A stretch of DNA of 64,000 bases from JACCTU01 sp963737405 (GCA_963737405.1 CAVTSL010000011.1:310001-374000); one strand, 5' to 3'; positions 34,502 to 43,398 are shown, counted from the first letter of the stretch. Notes: a model not told the origin generated them from the sequence alone. Numbers and translations are program-made.

Positions 34502-34950
34502 CGCAGATCTCGGTCATCGGCTCGGGCGTCGAGCACGAGGAGCGGGCCGAGGCGGTTGGTCGCCTGCTCGCGGAGGGCGGCGCGACCGTCGTCTGCGGCG
34601 GACGCGGCGAGGTGATGGCGGCGGCCGCGCGCGGGGCGAAGTCGGCCGGCGGGACGACGATCGGGATCCTGCCCGGCGAGTCCCGCGAAGCAGCGAACCC
34701 GTGGATCGACCACGTCGTGGTGACGGGGATCGGCCACGCCCGGAACCTCGCCGTCGTGGCCTCGGGCGACGCGGTGATCGCCGTCGGCGGGCGGTGGGGG
34801 ACGCTCGCGGAGATCGGCCTCGCCCGCGCGCTCGGGCGGTACGTCGTGATCCTCGAGCCGGGCTGGGAGATCGAGGACGTGCCGCGTGCGCAGTCTCCGG
34901 AGGAGGCTGTGGAGCTCGCGCTCGCCGCGGCTAGTTCGGCGCTCGGCTGA
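34498..34950 (+). CDS. SLOG-fold protein (TIGR00725-like)
   Basis: A protein of 150 residues with a Rossmann-like SLOG fold: ISVIGSGVE at the start, VVCGGRGEVMAAAARGAKSAGG, GILPGESREAANPW, and AVGGRWGTLAEIGLAR. The family is related to LOG/lysine decarboxylase-like and DprA proteins and may bind nucleotides or nucleotide-like ligands. Its exact role is not known. It is the third gene in the exporter operon by a GTGA overlap and overlaps the convergent amidinotransferase-like gene by 20 nt. Confidence 0.8.
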   Translation: MTQISVIGSGVEHEERAEAVGRLLAEGGATVVCGGRGEVMAAAARGAKSAGGTTIGILPGESREAANPWIDHVVVTGIGHARNLAVVASGDAVIAVGGRWGTLAEIGLARALGRYVVILEPGWEIEDVPRAQSPEEAVELALAAASSALG

Positions 34951-35759
34951 GCGGACGCGTGAGGCAGGTCGGGCCGCCGTCGCCCTTCCGCGAGAGCTCG
35001 TCGCCCGCGTAGACGAGCACCTCCACGCCGGCGGCCTCGAGCCGCCGCCGCGTCTCGGGGTTGCCGTCGAGCGTGAGCGCGCGGCGCGGCCCGAGCGCGA
35101 GCACGTTGCACGCCATCGACTCGAACTCCTCGTCGGGCACCTCGACGAACGCGACTCCGCGCTCCTCGAGCAGCTCGACGAGGCGGACAGGCATGAGCGG
35201 GAGGTAGACGACGGCGAGGTCGTCCGCGAGCGGGGAGACGAGCGAGAGCATGTGCATCACCTCGTCGCGGCCGTGGTAGTGGGGCAGGTCGACCGCGAGC
35301 ACGTCGACGTCGGGGAGCGCTCGGCGGAGTGCGTCGATGCCCGCGTCGTTCGTCCGGTAGCCACGGCCGACGACGAGCGTGCGGTCGTCGAGCCAGAGCA
35401 TGTCGCCGCCTTCCGCGGTCGCCGGGGCCTCGAGCCGCGCGATCGACGTCGATCCCGGCCGCGGTCAGGTCGCGCTCGATCGCGTCGACCTCGACCTGCC
35501 GCAGCTCCTTGCCCGGACGCAGAAGGACGACGCCCGAGCTCGTGACGGCCGCGGGATCGTGCACGTAGATCGCGTCGAGCGCCGAGTCGAGCGGCTCGCC
35601 GACGACCACCTCCACGCCGGCGCCTTCGAGCGCCTCGACGAAGCTCTCGTGCTCCTCGACGATGAGCACGGGATCAGGCTCGGCGCGCCAGCCGAACTCG
35701 TGCCAGCGCTCGACGCCGCCGGGCCGCCGCACGAACACGCGGCGCAGGGGAGCCGTCAT
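34931..35759 (-). pseudogene. dimethylarginine dimethylaminohydrolase-like protein, frame broken once
   Basis: The two frames join to a 275-residue protein of the amidinotransferase/DDAH fold: N-terminal RRVFVRRPGGVERWHEFGW, AIYVHDPAAVTSSGVV, then GGDMLWLDDRTLVVGRGYRTN, DEVMHMLSLVSP with the likely catalytic His, and KGDGGPTCLTRPL with the catalytic Cys. The frame breaks between 35436 and 35446; removing one base gives IDVIARLEAPATAEGGD. Such enzymes hydrolyse dimethylarginine or related guanidines. The gene is 23 nt after the ECF42 sigma gene on the same strand. Error or true mutation cannot be separated here. Confidence 0.78.
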
Positions 35760-35782
35760 CGTCACGCGCACATCGTGACGCG

Positions 35783-36991
35783 TCAGGCGACTTCGCGCAG
35801 GCGCCGCTCGAGGTAGCGGCGTTCGATCGGGTTCGTGGCGAGGTCGAGCGCGCGCCGGTACGCGACAGCCGCCTCCTCCGCGCGCTCGAGCCGTCTGAGC
35901 AGGTCGGCGCGCGTCGCGTGGAAGAGGTGGTAGGCCTCGAGACCCGAGAGCTGGTCGATCGCGTCGAGGCCGACGTCGGGCCCCCAGGCCATCGCCATCG
36001 CCACGGCCTTGTTCAGGCCGACGACCGGCGAGCCGGTCAGCTCCTCGAGCAGCCCGTAGAGCGACGCGATCTGCTGCCAGTCGGTCTCGTCGGCCGACGG
36101 CGCCTGCGCGTGGAGCGCGGCGATCGCGGCCTGCAGCTGGTACGGCCCGGAGCGGCGACGCGTCATCCCCCGCTCGAGCATTCGGACGCCTTCGTCGATC
36201 TTCGCGGCGTCCCACTTCGAGCGGTCCTGGTTCTCCAGCAGGATGAGGTCGCCCTCCTGCCCGACACGAGCCTCGCGCCGCGAGTCCTGGAGCAGGATCA
36301 GCGCGAGCAGTCCCAGCACCTCGGGCTCGTCGGGCATGAGGACCGCGAGCAGCTTCGCGAGGCGCGTCGCCTCGTCGCAGAGGTCGCGGCGGACGAGCTC
36401 GTCGCCCGATGTCGCCGAGTAGCCCTCGTTGAAGATGAGGTAGAGCACGGCGAGCACCGAGCGCAGGCGCTCCGGCAGCAGGTGGTCGGGCGGGACGCGG
36501 AACGGGATGCGCGCGTCGCGGATCTTCCGCTTCGCCCGCACCAGCCGCTGCGCGAGCGTCGCCTCCGGGACGAGGAACGCGCGCGCGATCTCGGGCGTCC
36601 GCAGGCCGCCGACCTCGTGCAGCGTCAGCGCGACGCGGGCCTCGGGCGCGAGCGCGGGATGGCAGCAGGTGAAGACGAGGCTCAGCCGGTCGTCGGGGAT
36701 CGAGCTCACGTCGTCTTCCTCCTCCGTTCGCAGCTCCGCGAGTCGCGCGAGGAGCTCGGTCTTCCGCGCGAGCGTGCGCTCGCGCCGGATGCGGTCGATC
36801 GCACGGTTCCGCGCGGTCGTGACGATCCATGCGGACGGATTGCGCGGCGTGCCGTCACGCGGCCACTTCTCGAGCGCGGTCGTGAACGCGTCCTGCACCG
36901 CGTCCTCGGCGAGCTCGAAGTCGCCGAGGACGCGGATCAGGATCGAGACCGCACGGCCCCATTCCTCCCGGAACAGGGTCTCAACGGTCAT
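35783..36991 (-). CDS. ECF42-type RNA polymerase sigma factor
   Basis: The N-terminal half has sigma regions 2 and 4: LGDFELAEDAVQDAFTTALEKW, NPSAWIVTTARNRAIDRIRR and LTLHEVGGLRTPEIARAFLVPEATLAQRLVRAKRKI. The C-terminal half (about residues 190-402) is the long TPR-like extension found in this sigma group, with FNEGYSATSGDELVRRDL and RRSGPYQLQAAIAALHAQ. ECF42 sigma factors are known to sit beside DGPF/YCII-domain genes, and three of these lie directly upstream. No anti-sigma factor is encoded; the extension is thought to control activity. 402 residues; the ATG overlaps the preceding stop by 4 nt. Confidence 0.9.
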   Translation of the reverse strand: MTVETLFREEWGRAVSILIRVLGDFELAEDAVQDAFTTALEKWPRDGTPRNPSAWIVTTARNRAIDRIRRERTLARKTELLARLAELRTEEEDDVSSIPDDRLSLVFTCCHPALAPEARVALTLHEVGGLRTPEIARAFLVPEATLAQRLVRAKRKIRDARIPFRVPPDHLLPERLRSVLAVLYLIFNEGYSATSGDELVRRDLCDEATRLAKLLAVLMPDEPEVLGLLALILLQDSRREARVGQEGDLILLENQDRSKWDAAKIDEGVRMLERGMTRRRSGPYQLQAAIAALHAQAPSADETDWQQIASLYGLLEELTGSPVVGLNKAVAMAMAWGPDVGLDAIDQLSGLEAYHLFHATRADLLRRLERAEEAAVAYRRALDLATNPIERRYLERRLREVA

Positions 36992-37354
36992 TCCTGCTCG
37001 ACGAGCGGCCGGATCTCGACCGAGCCCGTCTCCGCGACGGGGATCCGCGAGGCGACGTCGATCGCCTGGTCGAGGTCGTCGCAGTGCGCGATGAAGTAGC
37101 CCCCGATGACCTCCTTCGTCTCCGGGAACGGGCCGTCGGTCACGACCGCCGTGCCGTTCGGCTTGCGCACGGTCGTCGCGCCGGTGTCGAGCTCGAGGCC
37201 GTCGAGCTGGATCCCCCGCTCGGCCGCCCACTGCATGAACGAGCCCCACTTCGGCATCTCGTCGTCCCGGGCCTTCTGTCGCCTCCTCGGGCGACATCTG
37301 CTCCCAGGCTTCGACGGCCTCGGTCGGGTTCGTGAGCAGCATCAGGTACCTCAT
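36988..37354 (-). pseudogene. DGPF/YCII-domain protein 1, frame broken once
   Basis: The protein would have 121 residues once one G is removed near 37268-37273 (GAAGGCCCGG to GAAGCCCGG), joining MRYLMLLTNPTEAVEAWEQM to MPKWGSFMQWAAERGIQ. The core motif is TDGPFPETKEVIGGYFI. DGPF proteins are small ferredoxin-like folds that accompany ECF42 sigma factors; their activity is not settled. The restored length matches its paralogue 3, so the extra base is likely a sequencing error or a recent mutation. Confidence 0.8.
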
Positions 37355-37704
37355 GGCGTCGCCTCCACGTAGGCGGGCCGCACGACCACGGCGCCGCTGC
37401 GGTCGAGGGCGGGGATCTGCTTCGCGAGCGCCAGTGCCTCGTCCGCCGACTCGCACTCGAAGACGAAGAAGCCGCCGAGCTGCTCCTTGCTCTCCGCGAA
37501 CGGGCCGTCGGTGACGGACGTCTCGCCGTCGCGGACGCGGACGGTCGTCGCCGTGTTGCTGGGGGCGGTCTCGGCGCCGCTGACGAGCTTGTCTCCGATC
37601 GACTGCTGGAAGTCGCGGTACCGCGCGTAGACGGCCTGCTGCTCCTGCTCGGAGAGGTCGGCCCAGGCTCCCTCGTCGCCGTAGATGAGGGCGAGGTACT
37701 TCAT
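37351..37704 (-). CDS. DGPF/YCII-domain protein 2
   Basis: A 117-residue protein starting MKYLALIYGDEGAWADLSEQ with TVRVRDGETSVTDGPFAESKEQLGG as the family core. It overlaps the following paralogue by 4 nt (ATGA) and the preceding one by a single base, so all three are translated together with the sigma factor. The residues VVVRP near the end are conserved among the three. Possibly the copies form hetero-oligomers. Confidence 0.88.
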   Translation of the reverse strand: MKYLALIYGDEGAWADLSEQEQQAVYARYRDFQQSIGDKLVSGAETAPSNTATTVRVRDGETSVTDGPFAESKEQLGGFFVFECESADEALALAKQIPALDRSGAVVVRPAYVEATP

Positions 37705-38069
37705 CAGGCCGGGGTCTCGGCGGGGAAGACGACGATCGGCCGGATCTCGATCGTCCCGTAGCGCGCCGACGGGATCTTCGCGGCCCACTCCTGCGCCTCC
37801 GCGTCGGAGTCCACGTCGATCAGGTAGTAGCCGCCGAGGACTTCCTTCGTCTCCGCAAATGGGCCGTCGGTCGTCGCCGTCTCGCCGTCGCGGACGCGCA
37901 CCGACTTCGCGGTCGCGATCGGCTGGAGCGCGTCGCCGGCGACGTACTTGCCCGAGCTCTTGAGGTCCTCGGTGTACTGGAAGTACTCCTGGTAGACGCC
38001 GTTCCGCTCGTCCTCGGGCATCGACTCCCAGGTCGCCTCGTTGTCGTAGATCAGGAGCATGTACTGCAT
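37704..38069 (-). CDS. DGPF/YCII-domain protein 3
   Basis: The first gene of the DGPF trio, 121 residues, beginning MQYMLLIYDNEATWESMPED with core SVRVRDGETATTDGPFAETK. The ATG at 38069 was chosen because GGGAGG lies 3 nt upstream; an in-frame ATG at 38096 would add nine poorly conserved residues. It lies 31 nt after the helicase stop on the same strand. This is one of the few genes here with a strong ribosome binding site. Confidence 0.88.
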   Translation of the reverse strand: MQYMLLIYDNEATWESMPEDERNGVYQEYFQYTEDLKSSGKYVAGDALQPIATAKSVRVRDGETATTDGPFAETKEVLGGYYLIDVDSDAEAQEWAAKIPSARYGTIEIRPIVVFPAETPA

Positions 38070-38099
38070 GTGCCCTCCCTCGTTGGTCGGTTCCATCTT

Positions 38100-40379
38100 C
38101 TAGGACGAGCGGGCACCCGGAAAATCGACGAGCCGGCGGAGGAACGTCAGCGCGCCGTGCTTGTCGAGCGGCTCGTTCAGGTTCCCGCACTTGGGGCTCT
38201 GGACGCAGGACGGGCAGCCGTGCTCGCACGGGCAGCCCGCAAGCATCCGGGCGGTGTCCTCCACCCACCCCTCGAAGACCTCGAAGCCGCGCTCGTTGAT
38301 CCCGACCCCGCCGGAGTGGCCGTCGTAGACGAAGACCGTCGGCCGGCCCGTCTGCGGGTGGACGTTGGTCGAGAGGCCGCCGATGTCCCAGCGGTCGCAC
38401 ATCGCCCAGAGCGGGAGGATGGCGATCATCGCGTGCTCGGCGGCGTGCAGCGTGCCGAGAAGCGCGGGCAGGCTCTCGAGGCCCTCGAGGTGCTCGGGCT
38501 CCGGGAGGTACCAGACGGCCTCGGTCTCGAACTCGGTCATCGGCAGCTGGAGGCGGACGAGGTCGAGGGTCGACTGGTCGCGGATCGACTTGCGCTGGTA
38601 GCCGACCACCTGCTCGGTGACGGTCACGCGCCCGAAGGTCACCTCCATCCCCAGCCGCTGCTCGACGCGGAGCGGCTCGGCGATCTCGGTCATCGTCTCC
38701 TTCTTCGCCTGCGTGTACCAGTCGCCCGAGAAGGGCTGCACGAGCGCGTGGCGCGCCTCGAGGTCGAGCTTCTCGACGAGGTACTGCTCGCCGAGGTGGA
38801 GGTAGACGGCGCCGTCGTGGACGGTCGAGTACGCGCGCTCGCGCTCGACGAGCCCGAGCAGCGACCCGCTCTCGACGTCGACGACCGAGAACGAGTCGGG
38901 GCTCGTCGAGCGGAGCGGGATCCGCGCGGCCGGGTAGTCCTTGCCCGCCCAGACCCAGCCGCGCGGCGTGTGCTGGAGCTCCGGAAGCTCGGGCGCGCGG
39001 GCGAGCGCCGCGTCGCCGAGCGTGGCGCGGTCGGCCTCGTCGATCGGCGCCTCGAACGCGGCCGCGCGGACGTGGCCGTCGAGAACGCGCGGGTTCGCGT
39101 GGTCGAGGATCGCGGCCTCGACGCGCCGGTTCAGGAGCGTCTCGGGCTCGCGCATGAAGTACTGGTCGAGTGCGTCCTCGCTCGCGACGAGGATCGCGAG
39201 GCCGTGTCCGCGTCGCCCGGCCCGGCCCCACTGCTGGCGGAGCGACGCCATCGTCCCCGGGAAGCCGACGGAGATGGCGCAGTCGAGGAGGCCGATGTCG
39301 ATCCCGAGCTCGAGCGCGTCGGTGGCGCTCACGCCGAGCAGATCGCCTTCGACGAGCCGGCGCTCGATCTCGCGGCGCTGCTGCGGCGTGTAGCCGGCGC
39401 GGTACGGGGCGAGGCGGTCGCGCAGCTCCGGCGTCGAGCGATCGGCCGCGAAGCGGTGGATCAGCTCCGCGGCCTTGCGGCTCTTCGCGAAGCAGATCGT
39501 TCGGAGGCCGCGGCTCGCCAGGTCGGCGAGCAGGCGCGAGGCGTCGCCGAGGGCGGAGGCGCGGACGCCGAGCTCCTCGTCGAGCAGCTCGGGGTTCCAG
39601 AGGACGACGGTGCGCTCGGCGCGTGGTGCGCCGTCGCCGGCGACGACCGTCGCTTCGACGCCGAGCAGCCGCTCGGCGAGCTCGTCCGGGTTGGCGATCG
39701 TCGCGGACGCGAGCAGGAACTGCGGCTCGGCGCCGTACATCGCGGCCGCCCGTCGGAGCCGTCGCAGGACGTTCCCGACGTGCGAGCCGAACACACCTCG
39801 GTACACGTGCGCCTCGTCCACGACGACGTAGCGCAGGTTCTGCAGGACGTCGCCCCACCGGTCGTGGTGCGGCAGAACGCCGATGTGGAGCATGTCCGGG
39901 TTGGTCAGGACGAGGTTCGCCCAGCGGCGGATCTGCCAGCGGCGGTCGCCCTCGGTGTCGCCGTCGTAGATCGCCGCGCGGACGCCCGGGATCTTCAGCT
40001 CCTGCAGGCTTCGCAGCTGGTCCTGCGCGAGGGCCTTCGTCGGGTAGAGGTAGAGCGCGCGGTCCTTCGGCTCGCGCGCGAGCGCGTCGAGGACGGGGAG
40101 GTTGAAGGCGAGCGTCTTGCCGCTCGCGGTGCCGGTCGTGACGATGACGTGCTCGCCGCGCTTCGCCGCCTCCCACGCCTCGGCCTGGTGCGAGAAGAGC
40201 GAGTCGTGCGGGAGCCGCTCGCGGACGCGCGTGTCGAGAGCGTCGGGGACCGGGACGAGCCTCGGTCCGCGCGGCGGCTCGGTCGAGACGTGCGCGATCT
40301 CCTCGGCCTCGAGCAGCTCGCCCCAGGCCGTCGTCTCATGCTCGACCGCCACGCCTCCATGGTGGCCGATCGGGCGCAC
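38100..40379 (-). CDS. MrfA/YprA-like DEAD-box DNA helicase with C-terminal Cys cluster
   Basis: The protein of 759 residues has a Walker A TGTASGKT (near residue 83), the DEAH-type box VVDEAHVYRG, motif III LASATIANP, and the second RecA fold with ATDALELGIDIG and QQWGRAGRRGHG. The C-terminal domain (DUF1998-type) ends with the four-cysteine zinc cluster CPCEHGCPSCVQSPKCGN. MrfA of Bacillus helps repair mitomycin-type damage as a 3'-5' helicase. The start is uncertain: GTG 40379 or GTG 40352. AACGCT lies 7 nt before the former. It heads a minus-strand run that includes the DGPF genes. Confidence 0.88.
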   Translation of the reverse strand: MRPIGHHGGVAVEHETTAWGELLEAEEIAHVSTEPPRGPRLVPVPDALDTRVRERLPHDSLFSHQAEAWEAAKRGEHVIVTTGTASGKTLAFNLPVLDALAREPKDRALYLYPTKALAQDQLRSLQELKIPGVRAAIYDGDTEGDRRWQIRRWANLVLTNPDMLHIGVLPHHDRWGDVLQNLRYVVVDEAHVYRGVFGSHVGNVLRRLRRAAAMYGAEPQFLLASATIANPDELAERLLGVEATVVAGDGAPRAERTVVLWNPELLDEELGVRASALGDASRLLADLASRGLRTICFAKSRKAAELIHRFAADRSTPELRDRLAPYRAGYTPQQRREIERRLVEGDLLGVSATDALELGIDIGLLDCAISVGFPGTMASLRQQWGRAGRRGHGLAILVASEDALDQYFMREPETLLNRRVEAAILDHANPRVLDGHVRAAAFEAPIDEADRATLGDAALARAPELPELQHTPRGWVWAGKDYPAARIPLRSTSPDSFSVVDVESGSLLGLVERERAYSTVHDGAVYLHLGEQYLVEKLDLEARHALVQPFSGDWYTQAKKETMTEIAEPLRVEQRLGMEVTFGRVTVTEQVVGYQRKSIRDQSTLDLVRLQLPMTEFETEAVWYLPEPEHLEGLESLPALLGTLHAAEHAMIAILPLWAMCDRWDIGGLSTNVHPQTGRPTVFVYDGHSGGVGINERGFEVFEGWVEDTARMLAGCPCEHGCPSCVQSPKCGNLNEPLDKHGALTFLRRLVDFPGARSS

Positions 40380-40410
40380 CGCAGCGAGCGTTGGGGACGA
40401 ATCGGCACGC

Positions 40411-40416
40411 TACTAT
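40411..40416 (+). promoter_or_regulatory. candidate -10 for the thiamine operon
   Basis: TACTAT precedes the TPP aptamer by a few bases, so a transcript would begin near 40423 with the aptamer at its 5' end. TTGGGG at 40391-40396 is a weak -35 at a short distance. Confidence 0.45.
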
Positions 40417-40419
40417 CGG

Positions 40420-40500
40420 CCTCGACCGGGGTGCCGCGCGCCGCGCGGCTGAGATCACACCCGTTGAACCTGATCCGGGTCATGCCGGCGAAGGGAGGCA
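40420..40500 (+). ncRNA. TPP riboswitch (THI element)
   Basis: All main consensus blocks of the thiamine pyrophosphate aptamer are present in order: GGGGTGCC, GGCTGAGATCACACCC, GTTGAACCTGATCCGG, GTCATGCCGGCGAAGGGA. The P3 arm is short (GCGCGCCGCGC). The 3' end of the aptamer, AAGGGAGG (40491-40498), is also the ribosome binding site of thiD, whose TTG start is at 40502. TPP binding would therefore be expected to hide the ribosome site, a translational switch. It controls thiD-thiM-thiE-thiL. Confidence 0.95.
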
Positions 40501-40501
40501 G

Positions 40502-41278
40502 TTGACACCACGAGCACTGACGATCGCGACGTCCGACTCGGGCGGCGGCGCCGGCATCCAGGCCGATCTGAAGGCGTTCGCGGCCGCCGGCGTGCACGGG
40601 ATGTCCGCGCTCGTCGCGTTGACCGCGCAGAACACGACCGCCGTCACCGCGGTGCACGAGCTGCCGCCCGCGTTCGTGCGCGAGCAGCTCGAGGCCGTGT
40701 GGGACGACATCGGCGTCGACGCCGCGAAGACGGGGATGCTCTTCTCGAAGCCGCTGATCGAGGCGGTCGCCGACTTCCTCGACGGCCACCGCGTCCCGCT
40801 CGTCGTCGACCCGGTGCTGATCGCGAGCTCGGGCGCGAAGCTCCTGCAGGACGACGCCAAGGGAACGCTCGTCGCACGCCTCTTTCCGCTCGCGACCGTC
40901 GTCACGCCGAACCTGAACGAGGCGATCGCGCTCGCAGGTCTAGAGGCGCCGCGACGCGACCTCGCCGAGCGCCTGCACGAGCTCGGCGCGCCCGCGGTGA
41001 TCGTCACCGGCGGACACGGCCCCGAGCCGATCGACCACCTGTTCGACGGGACGCACCACATCGAGATCCCGGTCGAGCGCCACAACATCGCCGCGACGCA
41101 CGGCGCCGGCTGCACGCACTCCGCGACGCTCGCGGCCGAGCTCGCGAAGGGCGCGTCGCTCGAGGACGCCGCGCGCACGGCCGCGCGCGTCGCATCCGAA
41201 GCCGTCCAGAACGGCCTCGACGAGCTCGGCGAAGGCGAAGGCCCCGTCGACGTGTTCGCACTGAGAGGAGCTCGATGA
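40502..41278 (+). CDS. thiD: hydroxymethylpyrimidine kinase / phosphomethylpyrimidine kinase
   Basis: ThiD phosphorylates the pyrimidine precursor twice for thiamine synthesis. It starts TPRALTIATSDSGGGAGIQADLK, typical of ThiD, with VTPNLNEAIALAG and THGAGCTHSATLAAEL near the C-terminus including the catalytic GAGC loop. 258 residues. The TTG at 40502 is supported by AAGGGAGG 3 nt upstream in the riboswitch. It overlaps thiM by 4 nt. Confidence 0.93.
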   Translation: MTPRALTIATSDSGGGAGIQADLKAFAAAGVHGMSALVALTAQNTTAVTAVHELPPAFVREQLEAVWDDIGVDAAKTGMLFSKPLIEAVADFLDGHRVPLVVDPVLIASSGAKLLQDDAKGTLVARLFPLATVVTPNLNEAIALAGLEAPRRDLAERLHELGAPAVIVTGGHGPEPIDHLFDGTHHIEIPVERHNIAATHGAGCTHSATLAAELAKGASLEDAARTAARVASEAVQNGLDELGEGEGPVDVFALRGAR

Positions 41279-42069
41279 CAGATGTTTCCCCGGGATCGAC
41301 GCTTGCGTCGATCCGGACCGAGAAGCCGCTCGTCCACCAGATCACGAACTACGTCGTGATGAACGAGACCGCGAACGCGACGCTCGCGCTCGGGGCGCTT
41401 CCGGTGATGGCGCACGCGCGCGAGGAGGTCGAGGAGATGGTCGGCCTCGCCGGCGCCCTGGTGATCAACATCGGGACGCTCTCGCCGGCGTGGGTCGAAG
41501 CGATGCTCGCGGCGGGCCGCGCCGCCAACGCGAAGGGGATCCCGGTCGTCCTCGACCCCGTGGGCGCGGGCGCGACGCGCTACCGCACCGACACCGCGAA
41601 GCGTCTGCTCGACGCCGTCGACGTGACCGTGCTCCGCGGCAACGCAGGGGAGATCGCCACGCTCGTCGGCATCGACGCGGAGGTGCGCGGCGTCGAGTCG
41701 ATCGGGGCCGGCGGCGACCCGGCCGACCTCGCGCGCGAGGCCGCACGCGTCCTCGGCGTCGTCGCCTCGGTGACCGGGCCCGTCGACCACGTCTCGGACG
41801 GCGAGTCGGTGCTCGCGGTGGCAAACGGCCACGAGCTCCTCGCGACCGTCACGGGCACCGGCTGCATGTCGTCCGCGATCACCGGCTGCTTCCTCGCGAG
41901 GAACGCGAACGCGCTCGCAGCGGCGGCCGAGGCGCTCGCCGCGTTCGGCGTCGCCGGGGAGGACGCGGCGGCCGCCGCCAACGGCCCCGGCTCGTTCCAC
42001 GTCGCGCTCTACGACGCGCTCTACAACCTCGACCCCGACACGCTCGACGCCCGCGCGAGGATCGAGTGA
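41275..42069 (+). CDS. thiM: hydroxyethylthiazole kinase
   Basis: ThiM phosphorylates 4-methyl-5-(2-hydroxyethyl)thiazole, a salvage step. Features: HQITNYVVMNETANATLALG near residue 22, VLDPVGAGATRYRT, LRGNAGEIATL and VTGTGCMSSAITGCFLA, the ribokinase-like active site. 264 residues. Its presence without thiG indicates that thiazole may be salvaged, although de novo genes could lie elsewhere. ATGA and GTGA overlaps join it to thiD and thiE. Confidence 0.93.
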   Translation: MTDVSPGSTLASIRTEKPLVHQITNYVVMNETANATLALGALPVMAHAREEVEEMVGLAGALVINIGTLSPAWVEAMLAAGRAANAKGIPVVLDPVGAGATRYRTDTAKRLLDAVDVTVLRGNAGEIATLVGIDAEVRGVESIGAGGDPADLAREAARVLGVVASVTGPVDHVSDGESVLAVANGHELLATVTGTGCMSSAITGCFLARNANALAAAAEALAAFGVAGEDAAAAANGPGSFHVALYDALYNLDPDTLDARARIE

Positions 42070-42626
42070 AGCTCCACGCGCTCGTCGAGGACCTCGAGAC
42101 CGCGCGTGCCGCGGTCGAAGGCGGTGCGACCGTGATCCAGCTCCGGCTGAAGGACGCGACCACGGACGAGCGCGTCGAGCTCGGCCGGCGGCTGCGCGCC
42201 CTCGACGCGACGCTGATCGTCGACGACGACGTCGAGGCGGCGATCCGGATCGAGGCGGACGGCGTGCACCTCGGCCAGGACGACGAGGGCGCAGAGCGCG
42301 CCCGCGAGGCGGGGCTGATCGTCGGCCGCTCCGTCTGGGACATCGGTCAGGCGCTCGCGGAAGAGCGCGCCGGTGCGGCCTACCTCGGCGCCGGCCCGGT
42401 CTGGGCGACGCCGTCGAAGCCGGACGCCGACGCGCCGATCGGGCTCGACGGCCTCGCCGGCATCGCCCTCGCGGTCTCGATCCCGGTGATCGCGATCGGC
42501 GGCGTCGACGCGACGAACGCCGGCGCCTGCATCGGCGCGGGCGCGGCCGGGGTCGCCGTCATCCGTGCTGCCCGAGACGCGCGCGCGCTGCGCGAGGCGA
42601 TCGATGGAGCTTTCGCAGCTCGGTGA
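42066..42626 (+). CDS. thiE: thiamine-phosphate synthase
   Basis: ThiE joins the pyrimidine and thiazole phosphates. The TIM-barrel signatures are GATVIQLRLKDATTDE, LIVDDDVEAAIRIEADGVHLGQDD and GAGPVWATPSKPDADAPIG, plus AIGGVDATNAG near the C-terminus. At 186 residues it is shorter than the usual 210 because the first strand and helix are reduced (KLHALVEDLETARAAVEGG). A GTG in a GTGA overlap with thiM is the likely start. The stop lies 23 nt inside thiL. Confidence 0.9.
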   Translation: MKLHALVEDLETARAAVEGGATVIQLRLKDATTDERVELGRRLRALDATLIVDDDVEAAIRIEADGVHLGQDDEGAERAREAGLIVGRSVWDIGQALAEERAGAAYLGAGPVWATPSKPDADAPIGLDGLAGIALAVSIPVIAIGGVDATNAGACIGAGAAGVAVIRAARDARALREAIDGAFAAR

Positions 42627-43398
42627 GCTCGGGCTCCTCGCGGAGCTCGAGCGGCGTGGTCTTGCCCACCGGATCGAGGACGACGCGGCCCAGGTCGACG
42701 GCCTCGTCGTCACGCAGGACGCGCTCGTCGAGGGCGTGCACTTCCGGCTCGACTGGCTGAGCTGGCGCGACCTCGGGTGGCGCGCAGCCGCCGTCAACCT
42801 CAGCGACCTCGCGGCGTCGGGAGCGGAGCCGCGCGGCCTGCTCGTCTCGCTCGCCGCACCGGCGTCGACGAACGCCGAGGACGTCTTCGAGCTCTACGAG
42901 GGCATCGCGGAGACGGGGGTCCCGGTCGTCGGCGGCGACACGACGCGCGCGGAGCTCGTCGCGCTCTGCGTGACCGCCCTCGGGCGCTCGGAGCGAGTGC
43001 CCGGTCGCGGGGGAGCGCGTCCCGGCGACCTCCTCGTCGTCACGGGCCCGCTCGGCGCGGCAGGCGCCGCGTTCCGCAACTCGACCTACGTGCGGCCGCC
43101 GATTCGCCTCGACGAAGGGCGACGCCTCGCCCGGATCGCGCACGCGATGCTCGACATCTCGGACGGCCTCGCGCGCGACGCCGGCCACATCGCGGCCCGC
43201 TCCGGCGTCCGTTGCGTGATCGACCTCGAACGTGTTCCGCTCGCCGACGGAGCGACCGAGGACGACCTTCGCTTCGGCGAGGACTTCGAGCTCCTCGCCG
43301 CGACGCCCGACCCGCTCGACTTCACCGTGATCGGCCGCTGCGAGGAGGGCTCAGGCGTCGAGGGCGTCCCCGCCGGCGGCTGGGAGCACTTCCTCTAG
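42604..43398 (+). CDS. thiL: thiamine-monophosphate kinase
   Basis: ThiL phosphorylates thiamine monophosphate to the active TPP. Conserved parts include DDAAQVDGLVVTQDALVEGVHF (near residue 25), WRAAAVNLSDLAASGAEPRG, VVGGDTTRAELV and MLDISDGLARDAGHIA. 264 residues, slightly shorter than the roughly 320 of most ThiLs; the C-terminus is trimmed and ends EHFL. The product is on the same transcript as thiE, and its last 48 nt overlap the convergent thioredoxin gene. Confidence 0.88.
   Translation: MELSQLGELGLLAELERRGLAHRIEDDAAQVDGLVVTQDALVEGVHFRLDWLSWRDLGWRAAAVNLSDLAASGAEPRGLLVSLAAPASTNAEDVFELYEGIAETGVPVVGGDTTRAELVALCVTALGRSERVPGRGGARPGDLLVVTGPLGAAGAAFRNSTYVRPPIRLDEGRRLARIAHAMLDISDGLARDAGHIAARSGVRCVIDLERVPLADGATEDDLRFGEDFELLAATPDPLDFTVIGRCEEGSGVEGVPAGGWEHFL

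Noticed and set aside
37351..40176. A 941-residue minus-strand open frame through the helicase gene
   Set aside because: Only its last part, DGPF2, is a recognisable protein; the rest is an Arg/Pro-rich shadow of the helicase in another frame.
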